Of a stretch of 64,000 nt of DNA, positions 1-9,338 are shown one piece after another. This stretch comes from Cellulosimicrobium cellulans (lineage in GTDB: Bacteria > Actinomycetota > Actinomycetes > Actinomycetales > Cellulomonadaceae). The position numbers were made by a program, and so were the translations under genes. The notes under the pieces were generated by a model. It saw nothing but the letters and a program-made list of their open reading frames with translations. It ran no database searches and had not been told where the DNA came from. Positions within the stretch are counted from its first letter, which is position 1. Each line of letters opens with the position of its first letter. The stretch covers positions 1 through 64,000 of the forward strand of contig NZ_BJNZ01000004.1 in NCBI RefSeq assembly GCF_006539945.1, read 5' to 3'.

Positions 1-1
1 G

Positions 2-1891
2 AAGCTCGTCGACGCGGTCGTGGAGACCGGTCAGGGCACACCGAGCGTGGCGGGTGACCAGGTCACCGTGACGCCTCGCGACAACTTCATCGGCGTCATG
101 GTCGTCCGGTACCGGGTGCAGGACGCCACCAAGGATCCCGATCGTGAGGTCGAGGGCCGCATCCAGCTCACGGTGCTCGGCAAGCCGGACGCTCCGGCGA
201 CGCCACAGGTCGAGGAGGTCCGGTCGAAGACGGTCGTGCTGTCCTGGGACCCGCCGAACAACAACGGCGCCGAGATCACCGGCTACACCGTGCGCTCCCA
301 GAACGGCTACGAGAAGGCCTGCGGCACCACCACCTGCACCCTCGACGGCCTCACCAACAACGTCGAGTACACCTTCACCGTGTTCGCGACCAACGCCGTC
401 GGCGACGGCCCCGCCTCTCCGGCCTCCGCCGTCGCGCGTCCGGACGAGAAGCCCGACCCGCCCGCCGCGCCCACCCTCGAGTTCGGCGACCAGTCCCTCA
501 CCGTCACCTGGACCAACAAGACCTACACCGACCGCTCTGCCATCGAGACCGTCGACCTGGAGATCTCGCCGGCGCCACCGGCCGGGGCCGTCCAGAGGAC
601 CGCGCTCACCGGCACGTCCGCGACCTGGGACGGGTTGCAGAACGGCGTGGCGTACAAGGTGCGCGTCCGGGCGAACAACCTCGCCCCGGACCCCTCGGAC
701 TGGGGCGAGTACTCGGCGGCGGAGACGCCCGCGGGCAAGCCCGCGGCGCCGGGCAAGCCCGCGGCGCAGCGCACCTCGATCGGCGACACGTCGCAGATGC
801 AGGTCTCGTGGGCGGCGCCGGACGACAACGGTGCGGCGATCACCTCCTACACCGTCGAGGCGGTGCAGGGCGGCTCCGTGGTCAGGACCGCGACCGCTGC
901 CGGAGGCGCCACGTCGGCCACCCTCGGCGTGCCCGCCGACACCACCGGTTACACCTTCCGCGTCAGGGCGCACAACAAGGCCACCGACAAGTTCGGCGAC
1001 GCGGAGTTCTCGCCGGCGTCCGACCCGGTCCGCGCGTTCGCGACCCCGGGCACGGTGTCCAACCTCAGCGCCGACGCGAACGGGACCAACGGCCAGATCC
1101 AGCTCTCGTTCGGCGCGGCGTCGGGCAACGGCGTCCGGGCGGAGGAGATCTCCTACCAGTACGACGCGGGCAGCGGCTGGCAGGCGCTCGGCGGCAACAA
1201 GATCGTCGGGGGCCTCTCGAACGGCACGGCGTACTCGATCAAGGTGCGCGCGGTCGCGGACGTCGACGGTGCACGCGAGCCCGGGGCGGCGGCGACCGCC
1301 AACCGGGAGTCGCCGTACGGCCCGATCCCGGCGCCGGACGTGACCATGACCGGCGGCGACCAGAGCATCTCCTACCGCTGGTCCACCTCGGACAACGGCC
1401 GCGACTACAGCGTCTCGGTCCGCGGCGCGGTGCAGTCCAGCGCGAAGTCGGGCTCGGGGACCCTGAGCGTCGGGTACTCGGCGACGCGCGAGATCTGCGT
1501 CACGGTCACGCCCACGGAGGGCGCGGCGAAGGAGACCTGCCGGTCCGCGACGTCCGACAAGAAGCCCGAGCCGGTGTTCACGGTGAGCAAGGGGAGCAAC
1601 CACAAGCTCCCGGACGGGAACTGGCCCGGCTACTGCTCGCACTCCTCGTGCGCCGAGCTGTACCTGACGATCAAGGACGGGCCGCCGAACACGGCGTTCC
1701 GCAGCACCTGCTACGCCGGCGGCAACCGGATCGGCTCGGGCAACTACAGCTACGACGCCCAGGGCCGCGCCCTGCGCACGGACGGCAACGGGAACTACTC
1801 CGGCGGACAGCAGTGCGTGTGGGGCGGGCCGGGGACGGCGGTCCGGATCGACACGACCATCGGGAACACGAACTCCATGACCTGGTACTAG
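2..1891 (+). CDS. Fibronectin type III repeat surface protein, 5'-truncated by window edge
   Basis: The reading frame is open from base 2, so the N-terminus, and any signal peptide or anchor, lies outside the window. About 630 residues are visible. They contain four to five fibronectin type III modules of about 90 residues, each with the PxxP entry and a central W (for example LSWDPP, GYTVRS), giving a rod of beta-sandwiches. The last ~100 residues differ: they contain five cysteines and are Gly/Asn/Tyr-rich, ending in TWY. The stop is 51 bases before a MoxR gene in a tightly packed operon that ends with a type VII-type ATPase and a WXG100 protein. A role as a cell-surface component or substrate of that system is inference; the repeats alone only show an extracellular adhesive or structural architecture. 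Confidence 0.85.
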   Translation, partial: KLVDAVVETGQGTPSVAGDQVTVTPRDNFIGVMVVRYRVQDATKDPDREVEGRIQLTVLGKPDAPATPQVEEVRSKTVVLSWDPPNNNGAEITGYTVRSQNGYEKACGTTTCTLDGLTNNVEYTFTVFATNAVGDGPASPASAVARPDEKPDPPAAPTLEFGDQSLTVTWTNKTYTDRSAIETVDLEISPAPPAGAVQRTALTGTSATWDGLQNGVAYKVRVRANNLAPDPSDWGEYSAAETPAGKPAAPGKPAAQRTSIGDTSQMQVSWAAPDDNGAAITSYTVEAVQGGSVVRTATAAGGATSATLGVPADTTGYTFRVRAHNKATDKFGDAEFSPASDPVRAFATPGTVSNLSADANGTNGQIQLSFGAASGNGVRAEEISYQYDAGSGWQALGGNKIVGGLSNGTAYSIKVRAVADVDGAREPGAAATANRESPYGPIPAPDVTMTGGDQSISYRWSTSDNGRDYSVSVRGAVQSSAKSGSGTLSVGYSATREICVTVTPTEGAAKETCRSATSDKKPEPVFTVSKGSNHKLPDGNWPGYCSHSSCAELYLTIKDGPPNTAFRSTCYAGGNRIGSGNYSYDAQGRALRTDGNGNYSGGQQCVWGGPGTAVRIDTTIGNTNSMTWY

Positions 1892-1942
1892 CGGCTCGAC
1901 GACCCCGAGAACGCCTCCAGCACAGCGAACGGAAAGCGACGA

Positions 1943-2917
1943 ATGACCACCATGACCCCCGAGCAGGCCACCTGGTTCGCTCAGACCTTCGACCGCCTCG
2001 TCGGCAACGTGGGCCAGGCCGTCCTGGGCAAGGCGCACGTCGTGCGCCTGACGCTGACCTGCATGCTCTCCGAGGGCCACATCCTCCTCGAGGACGCCCC
2101 GGGCACCGGCAAGACGTCGCTCGCCCGCGCCCTCGCGGCGAGCGTCCAGGGCACGAACAACCGCATCCAGTTCACGCCGGACCTGCTCCCCTCGGACGTC
2201 ACCGGCGTGACGATCTACGACCAGAAGACCGGGAAGTTCGAGTTCCACCAGGGCCCGATCTTCGCCTCGATCGTGCTGGCGGACGAGATCAACCGTGCGT
2301 CGCCCAAGACGCAGTCCGCTCTGCTCGAGGTCATGGAGGAGGGTCGGGTCACCGTCGACGGCGTCGGCCACGAGGTCGGCCGCCCGTTCATGGTCATCGC
2401 GACGCAGAACCCCATCGAGCAGGCCGGGACCTACCGGCTGCCCGAGGCCCAGCTCGACCGCTTCCTCATGAAGGCGTCGATCGGGTACCCGGACCACGCG
2501 TCGACCGTGGAGATCCTCTCGGGCGCGTCCGTGCGCGACCGCAGCAAGACGCTCCAGCCGCTCATCACGACGCAGGCCGTCACGGAGATGGCCGAGCTCG
2601 CCGCGCGGGTGCACGTCGACGGTGCGGTGCTCGAGTACGTGTCCCGGCTCGCCGAGGAGACGCGCAACGCGCCCGAGGTCCGGGTCGGTGTGTCCGTCCG
2701 TGGCGCGCTCGCGCTCGTGCGCTGCGCGAAGGTGTGGGCCGCCGCCCACGGGCGCAACTACGTGCTGCCGGACGACATCAAGGAGCTCGCGCAGCCCGCG
2801 TGGGCGCACCGTCTCGTGCTCGACCCGGAGGCCGAGTTCGCCGGCGCGACGAACGAGGCCGTGCTCGGCCGCCTCCTCGCCGACGTCGCGGCGCCGCAGG
2901 AGCGGCGCTCCGCCTGA
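1943..2917 (+). CDS. MoxR-family AAA+ ATPase
   Basis: A 324-residue AAA+ protein of the MoxR family, usual length for the family. Walker A GTGKT lies at residues 54-58, Walker B LADE at about 113-116, and the sensor-1 stretch ATQNP follows, all intact. MoxR ATPases act as chaperone-like remodellers and are commonly encoded next to DUF58 and transglutaminase-fold membrane proteins, as here. GGAAAG lies upstream of ATG 1943; a second ATG three codons later is an alternative start. The gene sits in a long co-directional operon; 109 bases separate it from the DUF58 gene. The partner it remodels is not visible; the following DUF58 protein is the obvious candidate by analogy. Confidence 0.93.
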   Translation: MTTMTPEQATWFAQTFDRLVGNVGQAVLGKAHVVRLTLTCMLSEGHILLEDAPGTGKTSLARALAASVQGTNNRIQFTPDLLPSDVTGVTIYDQKTGKFEFHQGPIFASIVLADEINRASPKTQSALLEVMEEGRVTVDGVGHEVGRPFMVIATQNPIEQAGTYRLPEAQLDRFLMKASIGYPDHASTVEILSGASVRDRSKTLQPLITTQAVTEMAELAARVHVDGAVLEYVSRLAEETRNAPEVRVGVSVRGALALVRCAKVWAAAHGRNYVLPDDIKELAQPAWAHRLVLDPEAEFAGATNEAVLGRLLADVAAPQERRSA

Positions 2918-3026
2918 CCGGACGCGCGGCGTTCCCCACGCCGCCCGCCCATCCCGCCGTCCGCGCTGCCGTGCGGACCACCGACCGGCGGACCGTCCTC
3001 CCCCGTACCGATCGAGAGCACATCGC

Positions 3027-4364
3027 ATGAACGCCTCACACGGCCCCTCGACCGGCCGCCCGAGCGCCCGCTCCGGCCGCCCGCGCGGCAGGACCGGCAC
3101 GCCACCGGCGTCGTCGGCCCTCGCCGGCCTGCTCCGACCCCTCGCGGCGCCGCTCGCCCGGGTCGCCGCGCCGATCGGTCGCGCGCTGGCGCCGGTGACG
3201 CGCGCGGTCGAGCCGGTGACCTCGGCGGTCAGCCCGTTCGGCTGGGCGGCGCTCGTCGTCACCGTCGGGGCGTGGTGGGCCGGGCTGGCCCTCTCGTGGC
3301 TCGAGCTTCTGGTGGTGGCGATCCTGCTCACGGTGTCGCTGCTCGCCGCGGTCGCGTTCGTGCTGGGCCGCTTCCGCTACGCCGTCGTGCTCGACCTCGC
3401 GCAGCAGCGCGTCACGGTCGGCGACCGCGCGGTGGGTCGGCTCGACGTGCGCAACGACTCGGGGCGGCCGCTGCTCCCGTCGGTCATGGAGCTCCCCGTG
3501 GGGCAGGGCATGGCGACGTTCCCCGTCCCGCGCCTGCGTCCCCAGGCGAGCCACGAGGAGATCTTCACGGTGCCGACGCACCGGCGCTCGGTGATCTCCG
3601 TGGGACCGGTCCGCTCCGTGCGGGCGGACCCGCTCGGCCTGCTGCGCCGCGAGGTCGTCTGGACCGAGCCCGAGGAGCTCTTCGTCCACCCGCGCGTGAA
3701 GAACCTCTCGGGCTCCTCCACCGGGTTCCTCAAGGACCTCGAGGGCCGCGTCACGACGGACATCTCCAACTCGGACGTCTCGTTCCACGCGCTGCGCGAC
3801 TACGTCCCGGGGGACGACCGCCGGCACATCCACTGGAAGACGACGGCCCGGACCGGGCAGCTCATGGTCCGCCAGTTCGAGGAGACGCGCCGGTCGCACC
3901 TCGCCGTGCTCCTGTCGACGCGTGCCGAGGACTACGCGCACGACGACGAGTTCGAGCTCGCCGTGAGCGCGTGCGGGTCGCTCGGGCTGCAGGCGATCAA
4001 GGAAGACCGTGGCGTCACGGTCCTCGTCAACGACGGCAACCTGCGCGGCGACCACCGCACCCGCCTGCTCGACGACCTCGCGCGCGTCGAGACGCGCGCG
4101 CAGCGCACGTCGCTCGTCGACGTCGCCCGCGTCGCGGGGCTGACGATCAGCGACGCGTCGGTCGTGGCGTTCATCGTCGGCAGCAAGGTGACGCCCACCG
4201 AGCTGCGGGCGGCGTCCGCCCGGCTTCCCCAGGACGTCCGCGTCATGGCGATCCAGTGCGTCCCCGGGGCCTCGCTCAGCCGGCACGCGATCGCGGAGCT
4301 CGTCGTCCTCACCATCGGCGAGCTCGGTGAGCTCCCCCTCGCCCTGCGGAGGCTGAACGACTGA
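3027..4364 (+). CDS. DUF58 domain membrane protein
   Basis: A 445-residue protein with a basic, Pro/Arg-rich N-terminal tail of about 70 residues, two closely spaced transmembrane helices (about 71-115), and a cytoplasmic domain holding the DUF58 signature YVPGDDRRHIHWKTTART at about residues 258-275. The C-terminal part has the von Willebrand A-like fold expected of DUF58 proteins. ATG 3027 is chosen because the in-frame extension upstream is Arg-rich shadow sequence overlapping the moxR gene. The stop overlaps the next start by one base (TGATG). DUF58 proteins are frequent MoxR partners in envelope stress or surface assembly; the specific role here is unknown. Confidence 0.9.
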   Translation: MNASHGPSTGRPSARSGRPRGRTGTPPASSALAGLLRPLAAPLARVAAPIGRALAPVTRAVEPVTSAVSPFGWAALVVTVGAWWAGLALSWLELLVVAILLTVSLLAAVAFVLGRFRYAVVLDLAQQRVTVGDRAVGRLDVRNDSGRPLLPSVMELPVGQGMATFPVPRLRPQASHEEIFTVPTHRRSVISVGPVRSVRADPLGLLRREVVWTEPEELFVHPRVKNLSGSSTGFLKDLEGRVTTDISNSDVSFHALRDYVPGDDRRHIHWKTTARTGQLMVRQFEETRRSHLAVLLSTRAEDYAHDDEFELAVSACGSLGLQAIKEDRGVTVLVNDGNLRGDHRTRLLDDLARVETRAQRTSLVDVARVAGLTISDASVVAFIVGSKVTPTELRAASARLPQDVRVMAIQCVPGASLSRHAIAELVVLTIGELGELPLALRRLND

Positions 4365-6865
4365 TGAGCGCTCCCAGCACCACGACGCGCGGCTCGCGCC
4401 GCGCCACCCCTGTCGGTACGCCCGTCCCGTCCTCCGGCACCTCGCAGCGCAACACGACCCGGCTGCGCGGCGCCGACGCCCCGCGGGCGCTCACGGCCCT
4501 CGGCGGGGTCGACGCGCTCGCGCTCGTCCTCGTCCTCGGCGCGGTTGCGGTCGGGTTCGGGCCGGTCTGGGGCTCGACCGGGTACCTCGTCCCGGCCGTC
4601 GGCGGCGCCGTCGTCGGGCTCCTGGTCGCCTGGCTCGGGGCCTGGCGCCGATGGTCGGCCGCCACGGTCCTCGTGGTCGCGGTCGTCGCCTACCTGCTCC
4701 TCGGCGGCGCGCTCGCGCTGCCGGCCGACGCGATCGGCAGGGTCGTCCCGTCGCTCCAGACGATCACCGACCTGCTCCGCGGCGCCGTCACGGGCTGGAA
4801 GGAGTTCGTCACCACGGTCCCGCCGCTGCACTCCTTCCCGGAGCTCGCGGTCGTCCCGTACCTCCTCATGCTCGCCACCGCGCTCCTCGCGGGGACGATC
4901 GCGTGGCGTGCGCGCCGCGCCGAATGGGCGCTCGTGCCCGTCGTGGTCGCGTTCGTCGGGGTCATCCTCCTCGGGACCGTCATCGCGGCGTTCCCGGTGG
5001 CGCAGGGTCTCGTCGTCGGCGGCGTGGGCCTGCTGTGGGCCGGGTGGCGCGTCACCGCCTCCCGGCTCGGCGCGCACCAGATCACGACCGAGGCGAGCAA
5101 GGCCGCGACGCGGCGGCTCTGGTGGCACCGCGTGCGCACCGGCGCCGCGATGCTCGTCGTCGGCGGCGTCGCGGCCGCGTTCGCCGCGCCCGTGCTGCTC
5201 CCGGACGAGCCGCGCACCGTGCTGCGCGAGACGGTCGTGCCGCCGCTCGACCTGCACGAGTACGTGAGCCCGCTCACGGCGTTCCGCAAGTACGCCAAGG
5301 ACATGCGCGAGGACGAGCTGTTCACCGTGCAGGGGCTCCCGGCGGGCGCCAAGGTCCGCCTCGCCGGTCTCGACACCTACAACGGCGTCGTCTACGACGT
5401 CTCCAGCGGGTTGCCCGGCTCGGGCGTCTACACGCGCGCGGGCGAGGAGATCGCCACGGTCGCGTCCGGGACGCCGACGCGCGTCGACGTCCAGGTCGGG
5501 GACTACACCGGCGTGTGGGTGCCCGACGTCGGCACGCTCGAGGGCATCACCTACACGGGCGACCGCGCGCGCGAGCTCGGCGAGACGACGTACTACAACT
5601 CGACGACGGGCACCGCGCTGACGACCGCCGGGCTGCGCCCCGGCGACTCGTACACGCTCGACACGCTCGTCACGGTCGAGCCCACCGAGGACGACCTGCG
5701 GGCGGGCGCGATCGACCAGTCGATCGAGGTCCCCACCCCGCCCAAGGACGCGCTGCCCGCGTCCCTCGCGGGCAAGGCCGCCCAGTTCATGGGGGAGGAG
5801 ACCGAGCCCGTCGACCAGCTCTTCGCGCTCCGCGACGGCCTCGTGGCGAGCGGTGTGTTCTCCAGCGGGCTCGACACCCAGCCGCCCTCGCGGCCGGGTC
5901 ACTCGGCGGAGCGCATCGACACCCTCCTCGCGGACGAGGAGATGGTGGGCGACGACGAGCAGTTCGCCGTCGCGCTCGCCCTCATGGCCAACCAGGCCGG
6001 CATCCCGGCGCGGGTCGTCATGGGCTTCTACCCCGACACGGAGAAGAACCCGCTCGAGCCGGGCGAGCCGTTCACGGCCACCGGGACCGACGTGCACGCC
6101 TGGGCGGAGGTGCCCTTCGTCGGCTACGGGTGGGTGCCGGTCACGGCGATCCCCGACGAGGACAACAAGATCCAGCCGGAGCCCAAGAGCCTCCAGGTAC
6201 CCAAGCCCCCGATCCTCGAGGACCCGGAGCCGCCGGAGGAGCCTGCCGAGGCCGAGGCGGGGAAGGTCGACGACGAGGAGAAGGAGAAGGCCGAGAGCGA
6301 CGGCTTCGACTGGGGCCAGGCGGCCCTCGTCGCCGTGGCCGTGGTGGTGCCCCTCGCGCTCCTCGCCCTGCCCGTGGTCCTCGTGCTCGCCTACAAGGCA
6401 CGCCGCCGGGCCCGACGTCGCGCGGCGGCACGTCCGGTCGACCGGGTGAGCGGCGGCTGGCGCGAGGTCCTCGACACCGCGACGGACCTCGGGACGCCCG
6501 TCCCCGCGGGCTCCACGCGGCGCGAGGGCGCCGGCCTCCTCACCCAGGCGTACGGCGCGACCGCGACGATCCCGCTCGCGCACCGGGCCGACGCGACCGT
6601 CTTCGGCGAGGGTGAGCCGACGGAGCAGGAGATCGACGCCTTCTGGGCGGACGTGGACACGGTCGTCGGGGGGCTACGCTCCTCCGTGAACCGCCGCGCC
6701 CGCGTCCGTGCCGCACTCTCGTTGCGGTCCGTGCGCGCGGCCTCCGGTTCCTCGGGTCTGCGTCGGTGGCTGCCCGGCCGCCGCGCCGGCACGAGGGGTG
6801 GCGCCGTGCCCCCGGCGACAGGGGCGTCGTCGGAGCCGACGAGACGACAGGGAGACGAGTCATGA
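4364..6865 (+). CDS. TgpA-like transglutaminase-fold membrane protein lacking the catalytic Cys
   Basis: An 833-residue protein. The N-terminal ~270 residues form a bundle of roughly six to seven hydrophobic helices (DUF3488/TgpA-type); the large extracytoplasmic region contains a transglutaminase-like core; one further helix (about 655-680) precedes a cytoplasmic tail. In the core the motif reads GDDEQFAVALALMA at about 529-542, where active family members have GxCxxF: residue 531 is Asp instead of the nucleophilic Cys. The His of DVHAW (residue 578) and the following Asp-containing stretch are retained. The protein is therefore probably a non-catalytic or binding version. It is translationally coupled to the DUF58 gene (TGATG) and to the next gene (ATGA). 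Confidence 0.88.
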   Translation: MSAPSTTTRGSRRATPVGTPVPSSGTSQRNTTRLRGADAPRALTALGGVDALALVLVLGAVAVGFGPVWGSTGYLVPAVGGAVVGLLVAWLGAWRRWSAATVLVVAVVAYLLLGGALALPADAIGRVVPSLQTITDLLRGAVTGWKEFVTTVPPLHSFPELAVVPYLLMLATALLAGTIAWRARRAEWALVPVVVAFVGVILLGTVIAAFPVAQGLVVGGVGLLWAGWRVTASRLGAHQITTEASKAATRRLWWHRVRTGAAMLVVGGVAAAFAAPVLLPDEPRTVLRETVVPPLDLHEYVSPLTAFRKYAKDMREDELFTVQGLPAGAKVRLAGLDTYNGVVYDVSSGLPGSGVYTRAGEEIATVASGTPTRVDVQVGDYTGVWVPDVGTLEGITYTGDRARELGETTYYNSTTGTALTTAGLRPGDSYTLDTLVTVEPTEDDLRAGAIDQSIEVPTPPKDALPASLAGKAAQFMGEETEPVDQLFALRDGLVASGVFSSGLDTQPPSRPGHSAERIDTLLADEEMVGDDEQFAVALALMANQAGIPARVVMGFYPDTEKNPLEPGEPFTATGTDVHAWAEVPFVGYGWVPVTAIPDEDNKIQPEPKSLQVPKPPILEDPEPPEEPAEAEAGKVDDEEKEKAESDGFDWGQAALVAVAVVVPLALLALPVVLVLAYKARRRARRRAAARPVDRVSGGWREVLDTATDLGTPVPAGSTRREGAGLLTQAYGATATIPLAHRADATVFGEGEPTEQEIDAFWADVDTVVGGLRSSVNRRARVRAALSLRSVRAASGSSGLRRWLPGRRAGTRGGAVPPATGASSEPTRRQGDES

Positions 6866-8484
6866 GCGACGTGACGTGCGCCGCCTGCGGGTCCGCGCAG
6901 TCCTCGGGGTCCGCGTTCTGCGCGGTGTGCGGGCAGCCGTTCCCCCGGACGGGGCGCCCGGTCGCCGTGCCGGCGACGGGCCCGGTCGGCAGCGTCCAGG
7001 CCGTCGCCGCGCGCGCAGGGGCGGACCTGCCGTACGCGGGGGCCCCGCACTCGGCACCGGACACCACGACGGAGCCCGAGGTGTACGCGGCGACGCAGAA
7101 GGCCTTCGGCCAGCCCGCGCCCGCACCGTCGTCGTCGCTGGCGTCCGCACCGTTCGCCGGACGAGGCCGACGCTTCCTCGCCTACGTGGTCGACGTCGCC
7201 GTCCCGGGCCTCGTCGCGCTCGTGGTCGTCGTCGCGGGTCTCGCGATCGTCGGAGCGCCGCTCGGCAGCGTCCAGGTCGTGACGCAGGACGAGGCCGCCG
7301 CGCTGATCGGCAAGATGCTCGTCGTCTACGTGGTGGCCGGCGTCCTGGCCCTCGCGTGGTGGGTCGGCGTGTGGTTCTGGGAGGGCTCGACGGGCAAGAC
7401 GCTCGGCAACCTCCTCACGGGCATCCGCACGGTCGACGCGGGGACGCGCGAGCCGATCGGCTTCGGCCGGGCCGCGCTGCGCTGGATCATCGTCGGCGTC
7501 GTGCCGGCGGGCGGGATCCTCGTGGTCCTGCTCAGCCCGGGCTTCGACTCCTCCGGCCGGTCGCAGGGGTGGCACGACAAGGCCGGCCGCTCCCTCGTGC
7601 TCGACGTGCGTGGCGTCGCCCCCGCGTCCTCGTCGGCCGGGGGCTACGAGGGGGTCGCCTCGCTCGTGAGCGGCGCGCCCGCGGGCGCCGGGTACGGCCC
7701 GGCCGGGGGGTACGCACCGGCGCCTCAGCCCGGGTACGCCCCCGCACCTGCCCAGGCCGGCTACGCGCCGTACCCGACCGCGCCGCTCGGCAGCCAGGGC
7801 GCCGCGACCCCCGCCCCGCCGGCCGCCCCGGGCGCGTTCGCCCCGGCGGCGCCGGCGGCGGCCGCACCCGTGCCGGACCCCTGGGCGTTCCCGTCGTCCG
7901 CGGCACCCGCAGGCGACGGCCTGATCACCGGCGTCCCCGGCGTCGGGGGAGGCCCGGAGCCCGTCGCCGCCCCTACGCCGCCCGCCCCCGCGGCGCCCGA
8001 GCCGTCCACGACGGCGGCTCCGGCGGCGCCCGCCGCGAGGCCCGCAGCCACAGCACCCGCCGCCGCACCCGCGCCCGAGCCCGCCGAGGCGGAGTGGGAC
8101 AGCACGCGCATGACGGCGCGCGACGTCCGCGCCATGGACCCCGCGCCCGACGTGTCGGTCGTCATCGAGCTCGAGTCGGGGGAGCGCCGCGCCGTCGACC
8201 GTCCGACGCTGCTCGGCCGCAACCCGCAGGCGCCCGACGACGGGCCGTGGAACCTCGTCGCGGTGGACGACCCCACGCGGTCCGTGTCCAAGACCCACGC
8301 CGAGCTCCGGGCGGACCCGAGCGGCCTGTGGCTCACGGACCGCGGCTCCACCAACGGCACCGTGGTGTCGGTGCCGGGCGCGCCGCCGCGCGTCGCCGAG
8401 CCGGGGACCCGCGTGCGCGTCCCCGTCGGCGCGACGATCCACGTGGGCGACCGCCGCATCGTCGTCCACCCCGGTGCCGCATGA
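6862..8484 (+). CDS. RDD-family membrane protein with zinc ribbon and C-terminal FHA domain
   Basis: A 540-residue protein. Residues 6-22 hold a short zinc ribbon (CAAC...CAVC). An RDD domain with three to four hydrophobic helices follows at about 95-250, then an Ala/Pro/Gly-rich linker (about 255-420). A forkhead-associated domain occupies about 428-540, with the phosphothreonine-pocket residues GRN, S-K-THAEL and GSTNGT. ATG 6862 overlaps the previous stop (ATGA), which fixes the start. FHA domains bind phospho-Thr peptides, and a kinase and PP2C phosphatase are encoded just downstream, so this membrane protein is a likely reader of that kinase. It couples by ATGA to the phosphatase gene. 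Confidence 0.88.
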   Translation: MSDVTCAACGSAQSSGSAFCAVCGQPFPRTGRPVAVPATGPVGSVQAVAARAGADLPYAGAPHSAPDTTTEPEVYAATQKAFGQPAPAPSSSLASAPFAGRGRRFLAYVVDVAVPGLVALVVVVAGLAIVGAPLGSVQVVTQDEAAALIGKMLVVYVVAGVLALAWWVGVWFWEGSTGKTLGNLLTGIRTVDAGTREPIGFGRAALRWIIVGVVPAGGILVVLLSPGFDSSGRSQGWHDKAGRSLVLDVRGVAPASSSAGGYEGVASLVSGAPAGAGYGPAGGYAPAPQPGYAPAPAQAGYAPYPTAPLGSQGAATPAPPAAPGAFAPAAPAAAAPVPDPWAFPSSAAPAGDGLITGVPGVGGGPEPVAAPTPPAPAAPEPSTTAAPAAPAARPAATAPAAAPAPEPAEAEWDSTRMTARDVRAMDPAPDVSVVIELESGERRAVDRPTLLGRNPQAPDDGPWNLVAVDDPTRSVSKTHAELRADPSGLWLTDRGSTNGTVVSVPGAPPRVAEPGTRVRVPVGATIHVGDRRIVVHPGAA

Positions 8485-9338
8485 CGGCCGAGCTGCCGGC
8501 CGAGGTCCACCTGGCCTGGGGCGCGGCCTCGCACCGCGGCGCGCGCCGGCTCCTCAACGAGGACCGGTTCCTCGTCTCGCGCTCCGTCTTCTTCGTCGCC
8601 GACGGCATGGGCGGCCACGAGGCGGGCGAGGTCGCGAGCGCGACGGCCGTCGAGGCGCTCCGGCCCCTCGCCGACCTCGACGTCGTCACCCCGGACGAGG
8701 TCCGCGACCGGATCGCGGTCGCGCAGGAGAACGTGCAGGCCATCGTCACCGAGCCCGGCCGGGGGGCGGGCACCACCGTCACCGGCGTGGTGGTCTCGGA
8801 GCAGGACGGGAACCCCTACTGGCTCGTCGTCAACGTGGGCGACTCGCGGACCTACCACCTCGCCGGCGGGCAGCTCGAGCAGGTGAGCGTCGACCACTCG
8901 GAGGTCCAGGAGATGGTCGACGCCGGGCTGCTGACGCCCGCGGAGGCGCTCACCCACCCGCGTCGGCACGTCGTGACGCGCGCGCTCGGCTCGCGCAACG
9001 CCCCGCAGGTGGACTTCTGGTACCTGCCGATCGAGCGGCACGACCGCGTCCTGGTCTGCTCGGACGGGCTGACGGGCGAGCTCACGGACGAGCGGATCAC
9101 GGAGGTCCTGCTGTCCACGCCCGACCCGCAGGCCGCCGCCGAGCGGCTGGTCCACGAGGCCATCGCGGCCGGTGGCCGGGATAACATCACAGTCGTCGTC
9201 GTCGACGCGACGGGCGTGTCCGACGACACGAGCGGCGGGAGCACGACACCGCGCGACCACGCCGCGGCACCGGGTCCGGTCGTCGACGAGGACACGCTGC
9301 CCAGGGATGTTCGTCTCCAGATCGGGGGTCTGACGTGA
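8481..9338 (+). CDS. PP2C-family Ser/Thr protein phosphatase (PstP-like)
   Basis: A 285-residue PPM/PP2C phosphatase without a membrane segment. Metal-binding motifs are intact: NEDRF near the N-terminus, VADGMGGHEAGE, GDSRTYHL, CSDGLTGELTDE and GGRDNITVVVVD. It should remove phosphate from Ser/Thr residues, opposing the kinase encoded two genes downstream. The start overlaps the preceding gene by ATGA and the stop overlaps the next start by GTGA. Soluble PP2C enzymes occur alongside FHA proteins and a kinase in several actinobacterial clusters; here their embedding in a type VII-like operon suggests that phosphorylation controls secretion, which is inference. Confidence 0.94.
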   Translation: MTAELPAEVHLAWGAASHRGARRLLNEDRFLVSRSVFFVADGMGGHEAGEVASATAVEALRPLADLDVVTPDEVRDRIAVAQENVQAIVTEPGRGAGTTVTGVVVSEQDGNPYWLVVNVGDSRTYHLAGGQLEQVSVDHSEVQEMVDAGLLTPAEALTHPRRHVVTRALGSRNAPQVDFWYLPIERHDRVLVCSDGLTGELTDERITEVLLSTPDPQAAAERLVHEAIAAGGRDNITVVVVDATGVSDDTSGGSTTPRDHAAAPGPVVDEDTLPRDVRLQIGGLT

